Source of the DNA: Pedococcus sp. | GTDB lineage: Bacteria > Actinomycetota > Actinomycetes > Actinomycetales > Dermatophilaceae | Assembly: GCA_025936615.1 (NCBI GenBank) | Contig: JAICSZ010000132.1 | Location: 1-6,563 of the forward strand | Reading direction: 5' to 3' | Length of the DNA: 6,563 nt | The notes under the pieces: model-generated | What the model saw: only the letters and a program-made list of their open reading frames with translations | Told to the model about the DNA's origin: nothing | Databases searched by the model: none | Translations under genes and position numbers: made by a program | In this document: positions 1 through 5,833 of the stretch, piece after piece | Numbering within the stretch: the stretch's first letter is position 1 | Layout of the letters: every line of letters starts with the position of its first letter

Positions 1-1656
1 CCACTCGGCGGCCAGCTTCGTGGCGGACCACATCGCCCAGAGCACCGACTCCGCCGTGACGCCCGGGGCCCAGCGCCGGCCCGGTTGGTCGCTGACTGCG
101 GCGGCATCGCAACCGGCCCCCAGGATGGTTGCCACTCGGCGGGCCGGGTTGGCCTCGGTGCCGAGCTCCTGCAGCGCGCCGGGTCGGAGCACCGCCTCTG
201 CGAGCAGCTCGTCGCTGGTGCGGCCACCGCCGCGGGCGAGCTCGTCACTGCGCAGCCCCCGACGCTGCCGTCGCAGGCTCACGGCGTCGGCGCCGCCCAG
301 CGGCGAGAGCAGGGCGTCCACGGCGACCTGCGGCGGCACGGCGTCGACCTCCCCCTGCGCCAGCTGGAGCACGACGCGCAGCAGCGCCAGCAGGGGGCGC
401 ACCGCCACCTCGTCGCGCACCGGCAGGTCGGTGGCGCTGCCGGCGACCGGGACGCCGGCGGCCATCAGGACGCGGCGCAGCGTCGACGTCCGCCCTTGGC
501 CGCGCACGACGACCGCCATCTCGGACCAGGGCACATCGCCGCGAAGGTGGGCCTCGCGCAGCTCGGCGGCGACCAGGCTCGCCTCCTGGCTGACCGCCCG
601 CACGAGCCGCACCTCGACCGCCCCACCCGGCCGACCGGGTGCGCTCTGGCGCTGGGCGCCACCCCCGACCGCGCCGATCTTGGGGGCCACGCGGGCGGCG
701 GCGGAGTGCACGGCCCCCGGCAGCCGGTGTGCCGTGGGCAGCACGAGCGTGGGCCCTTCACCGAGGGTGCGCCACCGGTCGCCGAGGAAGCGAGGGTCCG
801 CGCCGCGGAAGGTCTGGACCGCGGAGTCCGGGTCGCCGAGCAGGACCACGTCGATGCCGGGGGCGAGCACGGTGCCCAGCAGCCGGACCGCGGCGGCGGT
901 GAGCTCCTGGGCGTCATCGACGACGACGAGGCGCAGGGTGTCGCGGAGCCGGGCCATCGCCTCCGGGTCCTCCTCGAGCAGGTCGGCGGCCGCACCGAGG
1001 ATCCACGCCGGGTCATAGGCGCCCGGGGCGGACAGGGCGGTCACCTGGTCGTACTCCTCCAGGACGTCGGCCGCGGCCACCCACTCGGGACGGTCGTGCC
1101 CACGGCCGAGGTCGCGCAGCCGGTCGGCGTCGACGTCGTGCTCGACCGCGCGCATGAGCAGGTCACGCAGCTCGGCCCGGAAGCCCTTGGTGGGCAGCGC
1201 CTCGAGCACCCGCGCCGGCCAGCTCGGGCCGGGCGTCTCGCCCGAGGCGTGGCCGGCCAGGAGCTCGCGCAGGATGACGTCCTGCTCGGGACCGCTGAGC
1301 AGGCGAGGGGTCGGGTCGCCGCACAGCGCCGCGGCCTGGCGCAGGATGCCGAAGCCGAACGCCTGGTGGGTGCGCGCGAGCGGCTCGGTCGAGGTGCGGC
1401 CCAGCCGGGCGGTGACCCTCTCGCGCAAGGAGCCGGCCGCCAGCCGCGAGGAGGTGAGCAGCAGGCACTGGTCGGGGCGCAGGCCGTCGCGCTCCACGCG
1501 GTCCACCACGACCTCTACGGCGGTGGTCGTCTTGCCGGTGCCGGGGCCGCCGAGGACGCGCAGCACGCTGCCCCGGTGGTCGACCACGGCCTGCTGGACG
1601 TCGTCGAGCGGCGGCGGCTGGACCACCAGGCTCGGGGCGCGGCGCAGGGTCAGCAT
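1..1656 (-). CDS. adnA: AdnA-type ATP-dependent helicase-nuclease subunit, N-terminal half (partial at left edge)
   Basis: This UvrD/Rep-like superfamily 1A motor is open for 552 codons from an ATG at 1656 to the window edge. Visible motifs are Q21 (Q-motif), Walker A GGPGTGKTT at residues 36-44, motif II DDAQ at 247-250 after a hydrophobic strand, motif III GDPDSAVQTFRGADP at 274-288, an Arg-containing PTAHR motif near 307-311, and the WSEMAVVVR strand at 377-385 typical of domain 2A. AdnA pairs with AdnB to form the actinobacterial DNA-end-resecting helicase-nuclease. The RecB-like nuclease domain expected at the C-terminus would lie beyond the left edge, because known AdnA proteins are roughly twice this length. 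Identity as AdnA instead of AdnB or another UvrD paralogue rests on the early Walker A and on position downstream of the ATL and moeZ genes. The ATG is favoured because GGAA lies about 8-11 nt upstream; a GTG at 1686 is the alternative. Confidence 0.85.
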   Translation of the reverse strand, partial: MLTLRRAPSLVVQPPPLDDVQQAVVDHRGSVLRVLGGPGTGKTTTAVEVVVDRVERDGLRPDQCLLLTSSRLAAGSLRERVTARLGRTSTEPLARTHQAFGFGILRQAAALCGDPTPRLLSGPEQDVILRELLAGHASGETPGPSWPARVLEALPTKGFRAELRDLLMRAVEHDVDADRLRDLGRGHDRPEWVAAADVLEEYDQVTALSAPGAYDPAWILGAAADLLEEDPEAMARLRDTLRLVVVDDAQELTAAAVRLLGTVLAPGIDVVLLGDPDSAVQTFRGADPRFLGDRWRTLGEGPTLVLPTAHRLPGAVHSAAARVAPKIGAVGGGAQRQSAPGRPGGAVEVRLVRAVSQEASLVAAELREAHLRGDVPWSEMAVVVRGQGRTSTLRRVLMAAGVPVAGSATDLPVRDEVAVRPLLALLRVVLQLAQGEVDAVPPQVAVDALLSPLGGADAVSLRRQRRGLRSDELARGGGRTSDELLAEAVLRPGALQELGTEANPARRVATILGAGCDAAAVSDQPGRRWAPGVTAESVLWAMWSATKLAAEW

Positions 1657-1689
1657 CGACCCGATTCCATCACGCCCGACCGACACCGG

Positions 1690-1695
1690 ACGCTA
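1690..1695 (-). promoter_or_regulatory. Candidate -10 element for adnA
   Basis: On the minus strand TAGCGT fits the actinobacterial TAnnnT -10 pattern. It would start transcription near 1683, giving a leader of about 27 nt before the ATG at 1656. I see no convincing -35 hexamer. A separate adnA promoter makes sense because the 62-nt hairpin lies between adnA and the upstream moeZ-ATL unit. This is a weak pattern-based call. Confidence 0.3.
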
Positions 1696-1754
1696 CGGAC
1701 AGGACCCGACCCGCCGCGCGACAACGACCGGCGCGAGGCCGCGCCCCGCCCACA

Positions 1755-1816
1755 GTGGCGCTGGTGCTGTCGAGCGGCGCTGCCACACCCGCGCCACTCG
1801 ACAGCAGCTGCGCCAC
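1755..1816. repeat. 62-nt near-perfect inverted repeat, possible terminator or dispersed palindromic element
   Basis: Two 26-nt arms (1755-1780 and 1791-1816) match as inverted copies at 23 of 26 positions around a 10-nt centre (1781-1790). The outer 20 nt of the left arm read GTGGCGCTGGTGCTGTCGAG, and the right arm ends in its complement with two changes. In minus-strand RNA the third mismatch becomes a G-U wobble, so that strand folds better. The element lies about 34 nt past the stop of the ATL gene and about 100 nt before adnA, a natural place to end the moeZ-ATL transcript. It has no T-tract and is much longer than a typical intrinsic terminator stem. The rest of the 1657-1849 gap shows no gene. 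Confidence 0.75.
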
Positions 1817-1849
1817 GGTGGGACGCCCGATGTTGGTGGGAGATGCGCG

Positions 1850-2188
1850 TCAGGAGCCGGGGCCGGGCCAGCGGGCGCGGGCCAGGTCCACCCGGCGGCC
1901 GTCCACCGGCCCGCCCACGAGCGCGGTGCCCTCCTCGCGGTAGTGCGCGAGGGCCTCGCCCTCGTGGCACAGCGGGAAGTACCCGCCGGCCCGGATCACC
2001 CGCCACCAGGGGACGTCCGAGCCGTAGCGCGCCATGACGTTGCCGACCCCCCGCGGGCCCCCACGTCCGAGCAGCTTGGCGATGTCGCCGTAGGTCATCA
2101 CCATCCCCGGCGGGATCTGGTCCACCACGTCGAGCACGTCGTCGGCGAACTCGCTCGGCAGCCCGAAGTCCCCCACGCCCACACCCAC
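1850..2188 (-). CDS. Alkyltransferase-like (ATL) protein, MGMT-family DNA-binding domain without the reactive cysteine
   Basis: This is a 112-residue protein of the MGMT DNA-binding-domain family. It contains PPGMVMTYGDIAKLLG (residues 26-41), the helix-turn-helix segment with the Arg of PRGVGNVM (45-52), and PWWRVI at 60-65 followed by GG and YFP. In true O6-alkylguanine-DNA methyltransferases this site reads PCHRV. Trp61 replaces the alkyl-accepting Cys, so the protein should bind O6-alkylguanine and flag it for nucleotide excision repair instead of reversing it. This role is known for ATL proteins such as E. coli YbaZ and yeast Atl1. Length fits the ATL class. I chose the GTG at 2188 because GAGG, overlapping the moeZ stop codon, sits 6 nt upstream; longer readings run back into moeZ. 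The 8-nt gap implies cotranscription and probably coupled translation with moeZ. Confidence 0.85.
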   Translation of the reverse strand: MGVGVGDFGLPSEFADDVLDVVDQIPPGMVMTYGDIAKLLGRGGPRGVGNVMARYGSDVPWWRVIRAGGYFPLCHEGEALAHYREEGTALVGGPVDGRRVDLARARWPGPGS

Positions 2189-2196
2189 CAACCGCC

Positions 2197-3408
<1,212 letters not shown>

Positions 3409-3415
3409 GTGACCC

Positions 3416-3421
3416 ACGTTA
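3416..3421 (-). promoter_or_regulatory. Candidate -10 element for moeZ, implying a leaderless mRNA
   Basis: On the minus strand TAACGT fits TAnnnT and is separated from the moeZ ATG by only 7 nt. Transcription would then start at or next to the first base of the start codon. No Shine-Dalgarno sequence precedes the ATG, which agrees with a leaderless transcript, common in actinobacteria. The -35 region is not recognisable. Confidence 0.35.
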
Positions 3422-3429
3422 CCCGTGCG

Positions 3430-3435
3430 TACGAT
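3430..3435 (+). promoter_or_regulatory. Candidate -10 element for the TetR-family gene
   Basis: TACGAT (TAnnnT) lies in the 83-bp divergent gap. A partial -35 match, GTGACC at 3409-3414, is spaced 15 nt away, which is short. Transcription would start near 3442, leaving about 50 nt of leader. It sits only 8 nt from the candidate moeZ -10 on the other strand, so the two promoters would overlap and one bound regulator could affect both. No clear long operator palindrome is visible; CACG-TTACC-CGTG (3415-3427) is a minor one. Confidence 0.35.
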
Positions 3436-3491
3436 GGCTCCGACAGCGCAGCCCGGCCCACTCGGCTGCCCCCGCTCCTGAGAGGCACCGC

Positions 3492-4139
3492 ATGCCCCTT
3501 CGCGCCGCATCGCGCACCGACGTGGCCAGGCAGTCCGGCCAGCGACTGCCCCGCTCGGCCCGGCGCGCCCAGCTCCTCGAGGCGGCCCAGGCCGCGTTCG
3601 TCGAGTCGGGGTACCACGCCGCCGCCATGGACGACATCGCCGACCGGGCGGGCGTCTCCAAGCCGGTGCTCTACCAACACTTCCCGGGCAAGCTCGAGCT
3701 CTACCTCGCACTGCTCGACAAGCACTCCGAGGCGCTCGAGCAGCTGGTCCGGGAGGCGCTGGCCTCCACCACCGACAACAAGGAGCGGGTCTACGCCGCG
3801 ATCCAGGCGTACTTCGACTTCGTCTCGCGCGACGGTGCCGCGTTCCGGCTGATCTTCGAGTCGGACCTGACCAACGAGTCGGCGGTGCGCAACCGGCTCG
3901 ACGCGGTCGGGCTGGTGTGCGCCGAGGCGGTGGCCGAGGTCATCGCAGAGGACACCGGTCTGTCCGACGAGGACGCCTCGCTGCTGGGCATGGCTTTGAC
4001 CGGCCTCGCCCAGGTCTCGGCGCGGCACTGGCTCGCCCAGGGCTCGGACGTGCCCCGGGACGAGGCCGCCCAGCTGGTGGGCGCGCTGGCGTGGCGCGGC
4101 CTCGGGTCGTTCCCCAAGGTGGCCGGGGAAGGTTCCTGA
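3492..4139 (+). CDS. TetR/AcrR-family transcriptional regulator
   Basis: This 215-residue protein has a TetR N-terminal DNA-binding domain at about residues 22-70. Helix 1 spans RRAQLLEAAQAAFVESGY (24-41), then comes the helix-turn-helix with DDIADRAGVSKPVLYQHFPGK at 47-67, including the hallmark Y61-x-H63-F64. The remaining 140 or so residues are helical and form the ligand-binding and dimerisation domain, with no recognisable ligand signature. Length is normal for the family. The ATG is supported by GAGAGG (3480-3485) 6 nt upstream. The gene is divergent from moeZ, so autoregulation or control of moeZ-ATL is possible, but neither is shown by sequence. Its position before the DUF3107 gene matches the mycobacterial Rv3208-Rv3208A arrangement. 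Ligand and target genes are unknown to me. Confidence 0.93.
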   Translation: MPLRAASRTDVARQSGQRLPRSARRAQLLEAAQAAFVESGYHAAAMDDIADRAGVSKPVLYQHFPGKLELYLALLDKHSEALEQLVREALASTTDNKERVYAAIQAYFDFVSRDGAAFRLIFESDLTNESAVRNRLDAVGLVCAEAVAEVIAEDTGLSDEDASLLGMALTGLAQVSARHWLAQGSDVPRDEAAQLVGALAWRGLGSFPKVAGEGS

Positions 4140-4215
4140 CCAGCGGCTCGTTAGCCTTCACCGACAGACCAGCCCGCGTATGCCGCGTGGGCACCCTGAA
4201 CAGAAAGGCACCACC

Positions 4216-4440
4216 GTGGAGGTCAAGATCGGCGTGCAGAACGTCGCTCGTGAGATCACCTTCGAGACCGACGCGAGCGCCGAGGACGTCGCCAAGGCCG
4301 TCAGCGCCGCCGTCGAGAACGGCACGGCGCTCACGCTGTCGGGCGAGAAGGGCCGTCAGCTGCTGGTCCCGGCGGGAGTGCTGGGATACGTGCAGATCGG
4401 TGAGTCCGAGAAGCGCGGCGTGGGCTTCGGCAACATCTGA
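4216..4440 (+). CDS. DUF3107 family small protein (TB9.4-like)
   Basis: This 74-residue protein has the DUF3107 pattern throughout. It starts VEVKIGVQNVARE, has an alternating strand and helix (SAEDVAKAVSAAVENG, residues 21-36), then GEKGRQLLVPAGVLGYVQIG (43-62), and ends in a charged KRGVGFG tail. Its biochemical role is not known. Homologues are a marker of actinobacteria, and the M. tuberculosis member is TB9.4 (Rv3208A). No signal peptide or membrane segment is present, so it is probably cytosolic. I chose the GTG at 4216 because AAAGG (4204-4208) lies 7 nt upstream and family members begin with this M-E-V-K-I segment. An in-frame ATG at 4180 would add 12 residues unlike the family. It lies 76 nt after the TetR gene and may share its transcript or have its own weak promoter. 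Confidence 0.9.
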   Translation: MEVKIGVQNVAREITFETDASAEDVAKAVSAAVENGTALTLSGEKGRQLLVPAGVLGYVQIGESEKRGVGFGNI

Positions 4441-4531
4441 GCACGCTGCTGACCTGCAGGTTTACCGGCAAGTTGTGTCCGGTCCGTGACCGTGTCGCGG
4501 CCGCCTCGGACGTGCGAAACGCCGACAAACC

Positions 4532-4557
4532 GTGTTGAGTTGGCGACGCGTGGGTAT
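4532..4557 (+). promoter_or_regulatory. Putative SigB/SigF-type stress promoter upstream of the GlsB-like gene
   Basis: GTGT (4532-4535), a 16-nt spacer and GGGTAT (4552-4557) match the actinobacterial SigB/SigF pattern, GNNT or GTTT followed by N14-17 and GGGTAY. Transcription would start about 7 nt beyond GGGTAT, leaving a leader of about 30 nt with a good Shine-Dalgarno site. An overlapping housekeeping-type reading also exists: TTGAGT (4535-4540), 18 nt, CATACT (4559-4564). Both could be used. A stress-sigma promoter suits the product, because GlsB/YeaQ-type proteins are often under general-stress control. Confidence 0.5.
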
Positions 4558-4593
4558 CCATACTCCACAGTTCACACGAAAGTGAGGCAACAC

Positions 4594-4860
4594 ATGGAGA
4601 TCATCGGTGTCATTATCGCGGGCGCCATCATCGGCGCCCTGGCCAAGCTGGTCATGCCGGGCAAGCAGGCCGGCGGGATCATCATCACGATCATCCTGGG
4701 CATCATCGGCGTCATCATCGGCTACTACCTCGCCGCCGCGCTCGGAGTCGCGGCCACCAACGGCATCGACTGGTTGCGCTGGATCATCAGCATCATCGTC
4801 GCGGTCATCCTGATCGCGATCTACGGAGCCGTCACCGGCCGCCGCAACACTGCGGTCTGA
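4594..4860 (+). CDS. GlsB/YeaQ/YmgE family (transglycosylase-associated) small membrane protein
   Basis: This 88-residue protein is almost entirely hydrophobic, and 23 of its residues are isoleucine. It has three predicted membrane spans: about 3-20, 28-50 and 61-82. The first loop carries KLVMPGKQAGG (18-28), the family signature of a Gly/Ala-rich helix ending in a conserved PGK-like turn. A short basic tail, GRRNTAV, follows. Glycine spacing in the first two helices (G5, G10, G14; G27, G28, G36, G39, G43) suits tight helix packing. The molecular function of the family is not settled; the transglycosylase-associated name is historical and no catalytic residues are evident. Members are commonly stress-induced. 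The ATG at 4594 has GTGAGG 6 nt upstream. A longer in-frame reading from 4486 adds an unlike, arginine-rich stretch and is rejected. The transcript probably ends at the 4879-4913 hairpin. Confidence 0.9.
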   Translation: MEIIGVIIAGAIIGALAKLVMPGKQAGGIIITIILGIIGVIIGYYLAAALGVAATNGIDWLRWIISIIVAVILIAIYGAVTGRRNTAV

Positions 4861-4878
4861 CACTCGCCGCCTCACGCG

Positions 4879-4913
4879 CGAGGGCCCGGTCCACGACGGA
4901 CCGGGCCCTTCGC
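4879..4913. terminator. GC-rich hairpin between convergent genes, likely bidirectional terminator
   Basis: A perfect 12-bp stem, AGGGCCCGGTCC (4881-4892) with GGACCGGGCCCT (4898-4909), closes a 5-nt loop. It can be extended by three GC pairs past a one-base bulge. It starts 20 nt after the GlsB-like stop and 32 nt from the stop of the convergent ferritin-like gene, so it can serve both transcripts. There is no long T-run, as is usual for actinobacterial terminators. Confidence 0.85.
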
Positions 4914-4925
4914 CGTGTCGCGGTC

Positions 4926-4955
4926 GGTGTCAGGCTGCCAGGTGTCAGGCTGCCA
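4926..4955. repeat. Two perfect tandem copies of a 15-bp unit spanning the stop of the ferritin-like gene
   Basis: GGTGTCAGGCTGCCA occurs at 4926-4940 and again, exactly adjacent, at 4941-4955. The unit is five codons long, so on the minus strand it duplicates the end of the coding sequence. The protein ends LAA-stop at 4945, and five codons on the same ending, LAA-stop, repeats at 4930. This looks like a recent slippage duplication that left the protein end unchanged. Confidence 0.9.
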
Positions 4956-5637
4956 GGCCCAGGCGACCCATCCGGCGGGTGTGCTCATCCGTGAGGCGGG
5001 CGAACATGCGGCCCAGCTCGGCGAGGTCGGCGCTCGGCCGGTTCGAGCCGCCGTCGCCGCCCACGAGCAGCGAGGCGAGGGCGTCCCGCTCAACGGCCAC
5101 CTGCTGCGCCTGGGACAGCGCCTCGCCGACGAGCCGACGGCCCCAGAGGGCGAGCCGTCCGGCGATCTTCGGGTCGGCCCTGATCCCCTCGCGCACCACC
5201 TTGACGACGAACTCCGCCTGCCCCACGTCCTGCATCGCGGTCTGCACCAGGTCACGCGTGGAGGGGTCCACGTAGGCCGCGACCTCGCGGTAGAAGTCGG
5301 TGGCGATCCCGTCGCCGACGTAGGCCTTGACGAGCCCCTCGAGCCAGGTGCTGGGCCGGGTCCGCTCGTGAAAGGCGTCGATCGGCCCGATGAACGGGGC
5401 CATCGCCGTCTGCGGGTCGACGTCCATGTCGCGCATCCGCGCCACGAGCAGCTCGTAGTGCCGGAACTCGGCCACGGCCAGCGCCGCCACCGACGCCTTG
5501 AGCGGTTGGGAGGGAGACAGCTCGGAGTCCCCGGCCAGCCGGGTGAACGCGGTGAGCTCGCCGTAGGCGAGCGCGCCGAGCAGGTCCGCCACCGCCTCGC
5601 GGTACGACGGGTCGGCCAGCCACTCGTCCTGCGTCAT
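4945..5637 (-). CDS. Ferritin-like fold protein, tRNA-(ms2io6A)-hydroxylase (MiaE)-like family
   Basis: This 230-residue, all-helical protein resembles the MiaE_2-type ferritin-like family of actinobacteria. MiaE is a di-iron enzyme that hydroxylates a modified adenosine in tRNA, but the function of this branch is not established. Candidate metal ligands are E27 in AYGELTAF and E57/H60 in the ExxH motif of AEFRHYELL. In the second half, D109 or D114 and E142 lie on suitable helices. The second ExxH is not intact, reading E142-F-V-V, so the di-iron site may be incomplete. There is no signal peptide. The ATG at 5637 has no good Shine-Dalgarno site, but a -10-like element lies just upstream, suggesting a leaderless mRNA. 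It is divergent from the DEAD-box helicase gene, as in the mycobacterial Rv3210c-Rv3211 pair, and convergent with the GlsB-like gene. Confidence 0.85.
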   Translation of the reverse strand: MTQDEWLADPSYREAVADLLGALAYGELTAFTRLAGDSELSPSQPLKASVAALAVAEFRHYELLVARMRDMDVDPQTAMAPFIGPIDAFHERTRPSTWLEGLVKAYVGDGIATDFYREVAAYVDPSTRDLVQTAMQDVGQAEFVVKVVREGIRADPKIAGRLALWGRRLVGEALSQAQQVAVERDALASLLVGGDGGSNRPSADLAELGRMFARLTDEHTRRMGRLGLAA

Positions 5638-5645
5638 GGACCGAC

Positions 5646-5651
5646 ACCCTA
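5646..5651 (-). promoter_or_regulatory. Candidate -10 element for the ferritin-like gene, implying a leaderless mRNA
   Basis: On the minus strand TAGGGT (TAnnnT) ends 8 nt before the ATG at 5637, which would put the transcription start within a base or two of the start codon. No clear -35 element is visible. AGGG within the same element is the only Shine-Dalgarno-like sequence, and at 9 nt it is rather far from the ATG. Confidence 0.35.
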
Positions 5652-5696
5652 GTGGCGGCTGGTGGCGCCGATTCGGGTGTGTCGGCGGGTTGCCGG

Positions 5697-5702
5697 TAGA
5701 AT
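5697..5702 (+). promoter_or_regulatory. Candidate -10 element for the DEAD-box helicase
   Basis: TAGAAT matches the TATAAT consensus at five of six positions, the best -10 in the window. The -35 region is poor: TTCGGG at 5672-5677 is 19 nt away. Transcription would start near 5709, producing a leader of about 125 nt before the start codon at 5834. Confidence 0.55.
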
Positions 5703-5708
5703 GAGCGG

Positions 5709-5833
5709 GTCAAAGGTGCCCGGTCGGCACGACTTGCTGCGGAACACGGTTCCGCACCCCCTGACGAAGAACTCCGATCGGCCCGCTGCGCGGCTCTCCC
5801 CGATGCGGGACGGGCCCCGATCGAGAGAACTTC
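5709..5833 (+). promoter_or_regulatory. Long structured 5' leader of the DEAD-box helicase mRNA
   Basis: Three helices can be drawn. Helix one is GTGCC (5716-5720) with GGCAC (5726-5730). Helix two is a perfect 8-bp hairpin, TGCGGAAC (5738-5745) with GTTCCGCA (5749-5756) around a 3-nt loop. Helix three is a 13-bp, twice-bulged long-range pairing of 5772-5785 with 5811-5825. Its last three bases (GAG, 5823-5825) are the first half of the GAGAGA ribosome-binding site (5823-5828). CCCGC (5782-5786) can instead pair with GCGGG (5805-5809), competing with helix three. The fold suggests a leader able to hide or expose the ribosome-binding site. I do not recognise a named riboswitch class. Confidence 0.45.

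Noticed and set aside
20..2037. Long plus-strand open frames (332 and 650 codons) across the left third
   Set aside because: They are antisense to adnA and the ATL gene, have low-complexity Arg/Gly/Ala-rich or Gln/His-rich products with no domain, and arise from high GC content. The minus strand shows complete helicase motifs in order.
4157..4184. TTCACC-N16-TATGCC as a promoter for the DUF3107 gene
   Set aside because: The -10 lacks the final T and the -35 is weak; cotranscription with the TetR gene is equally likely.
4452..4461. 10-bp perfect palindrome ACCTGCAGGT after the DUF3107 gene
   Set aside because: It is too short to act as a terminator, has no loop, and is expected by chance at this scale; I see no partner site.
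5701..5833. Possible leader peptide starting ATG at 5701
   Set aside because: The ATG overlaps the -10 element, so it would lie upstream of the predicted transcription start; the frame has no ribosome-binding site and runs on out of frame into the helicase.
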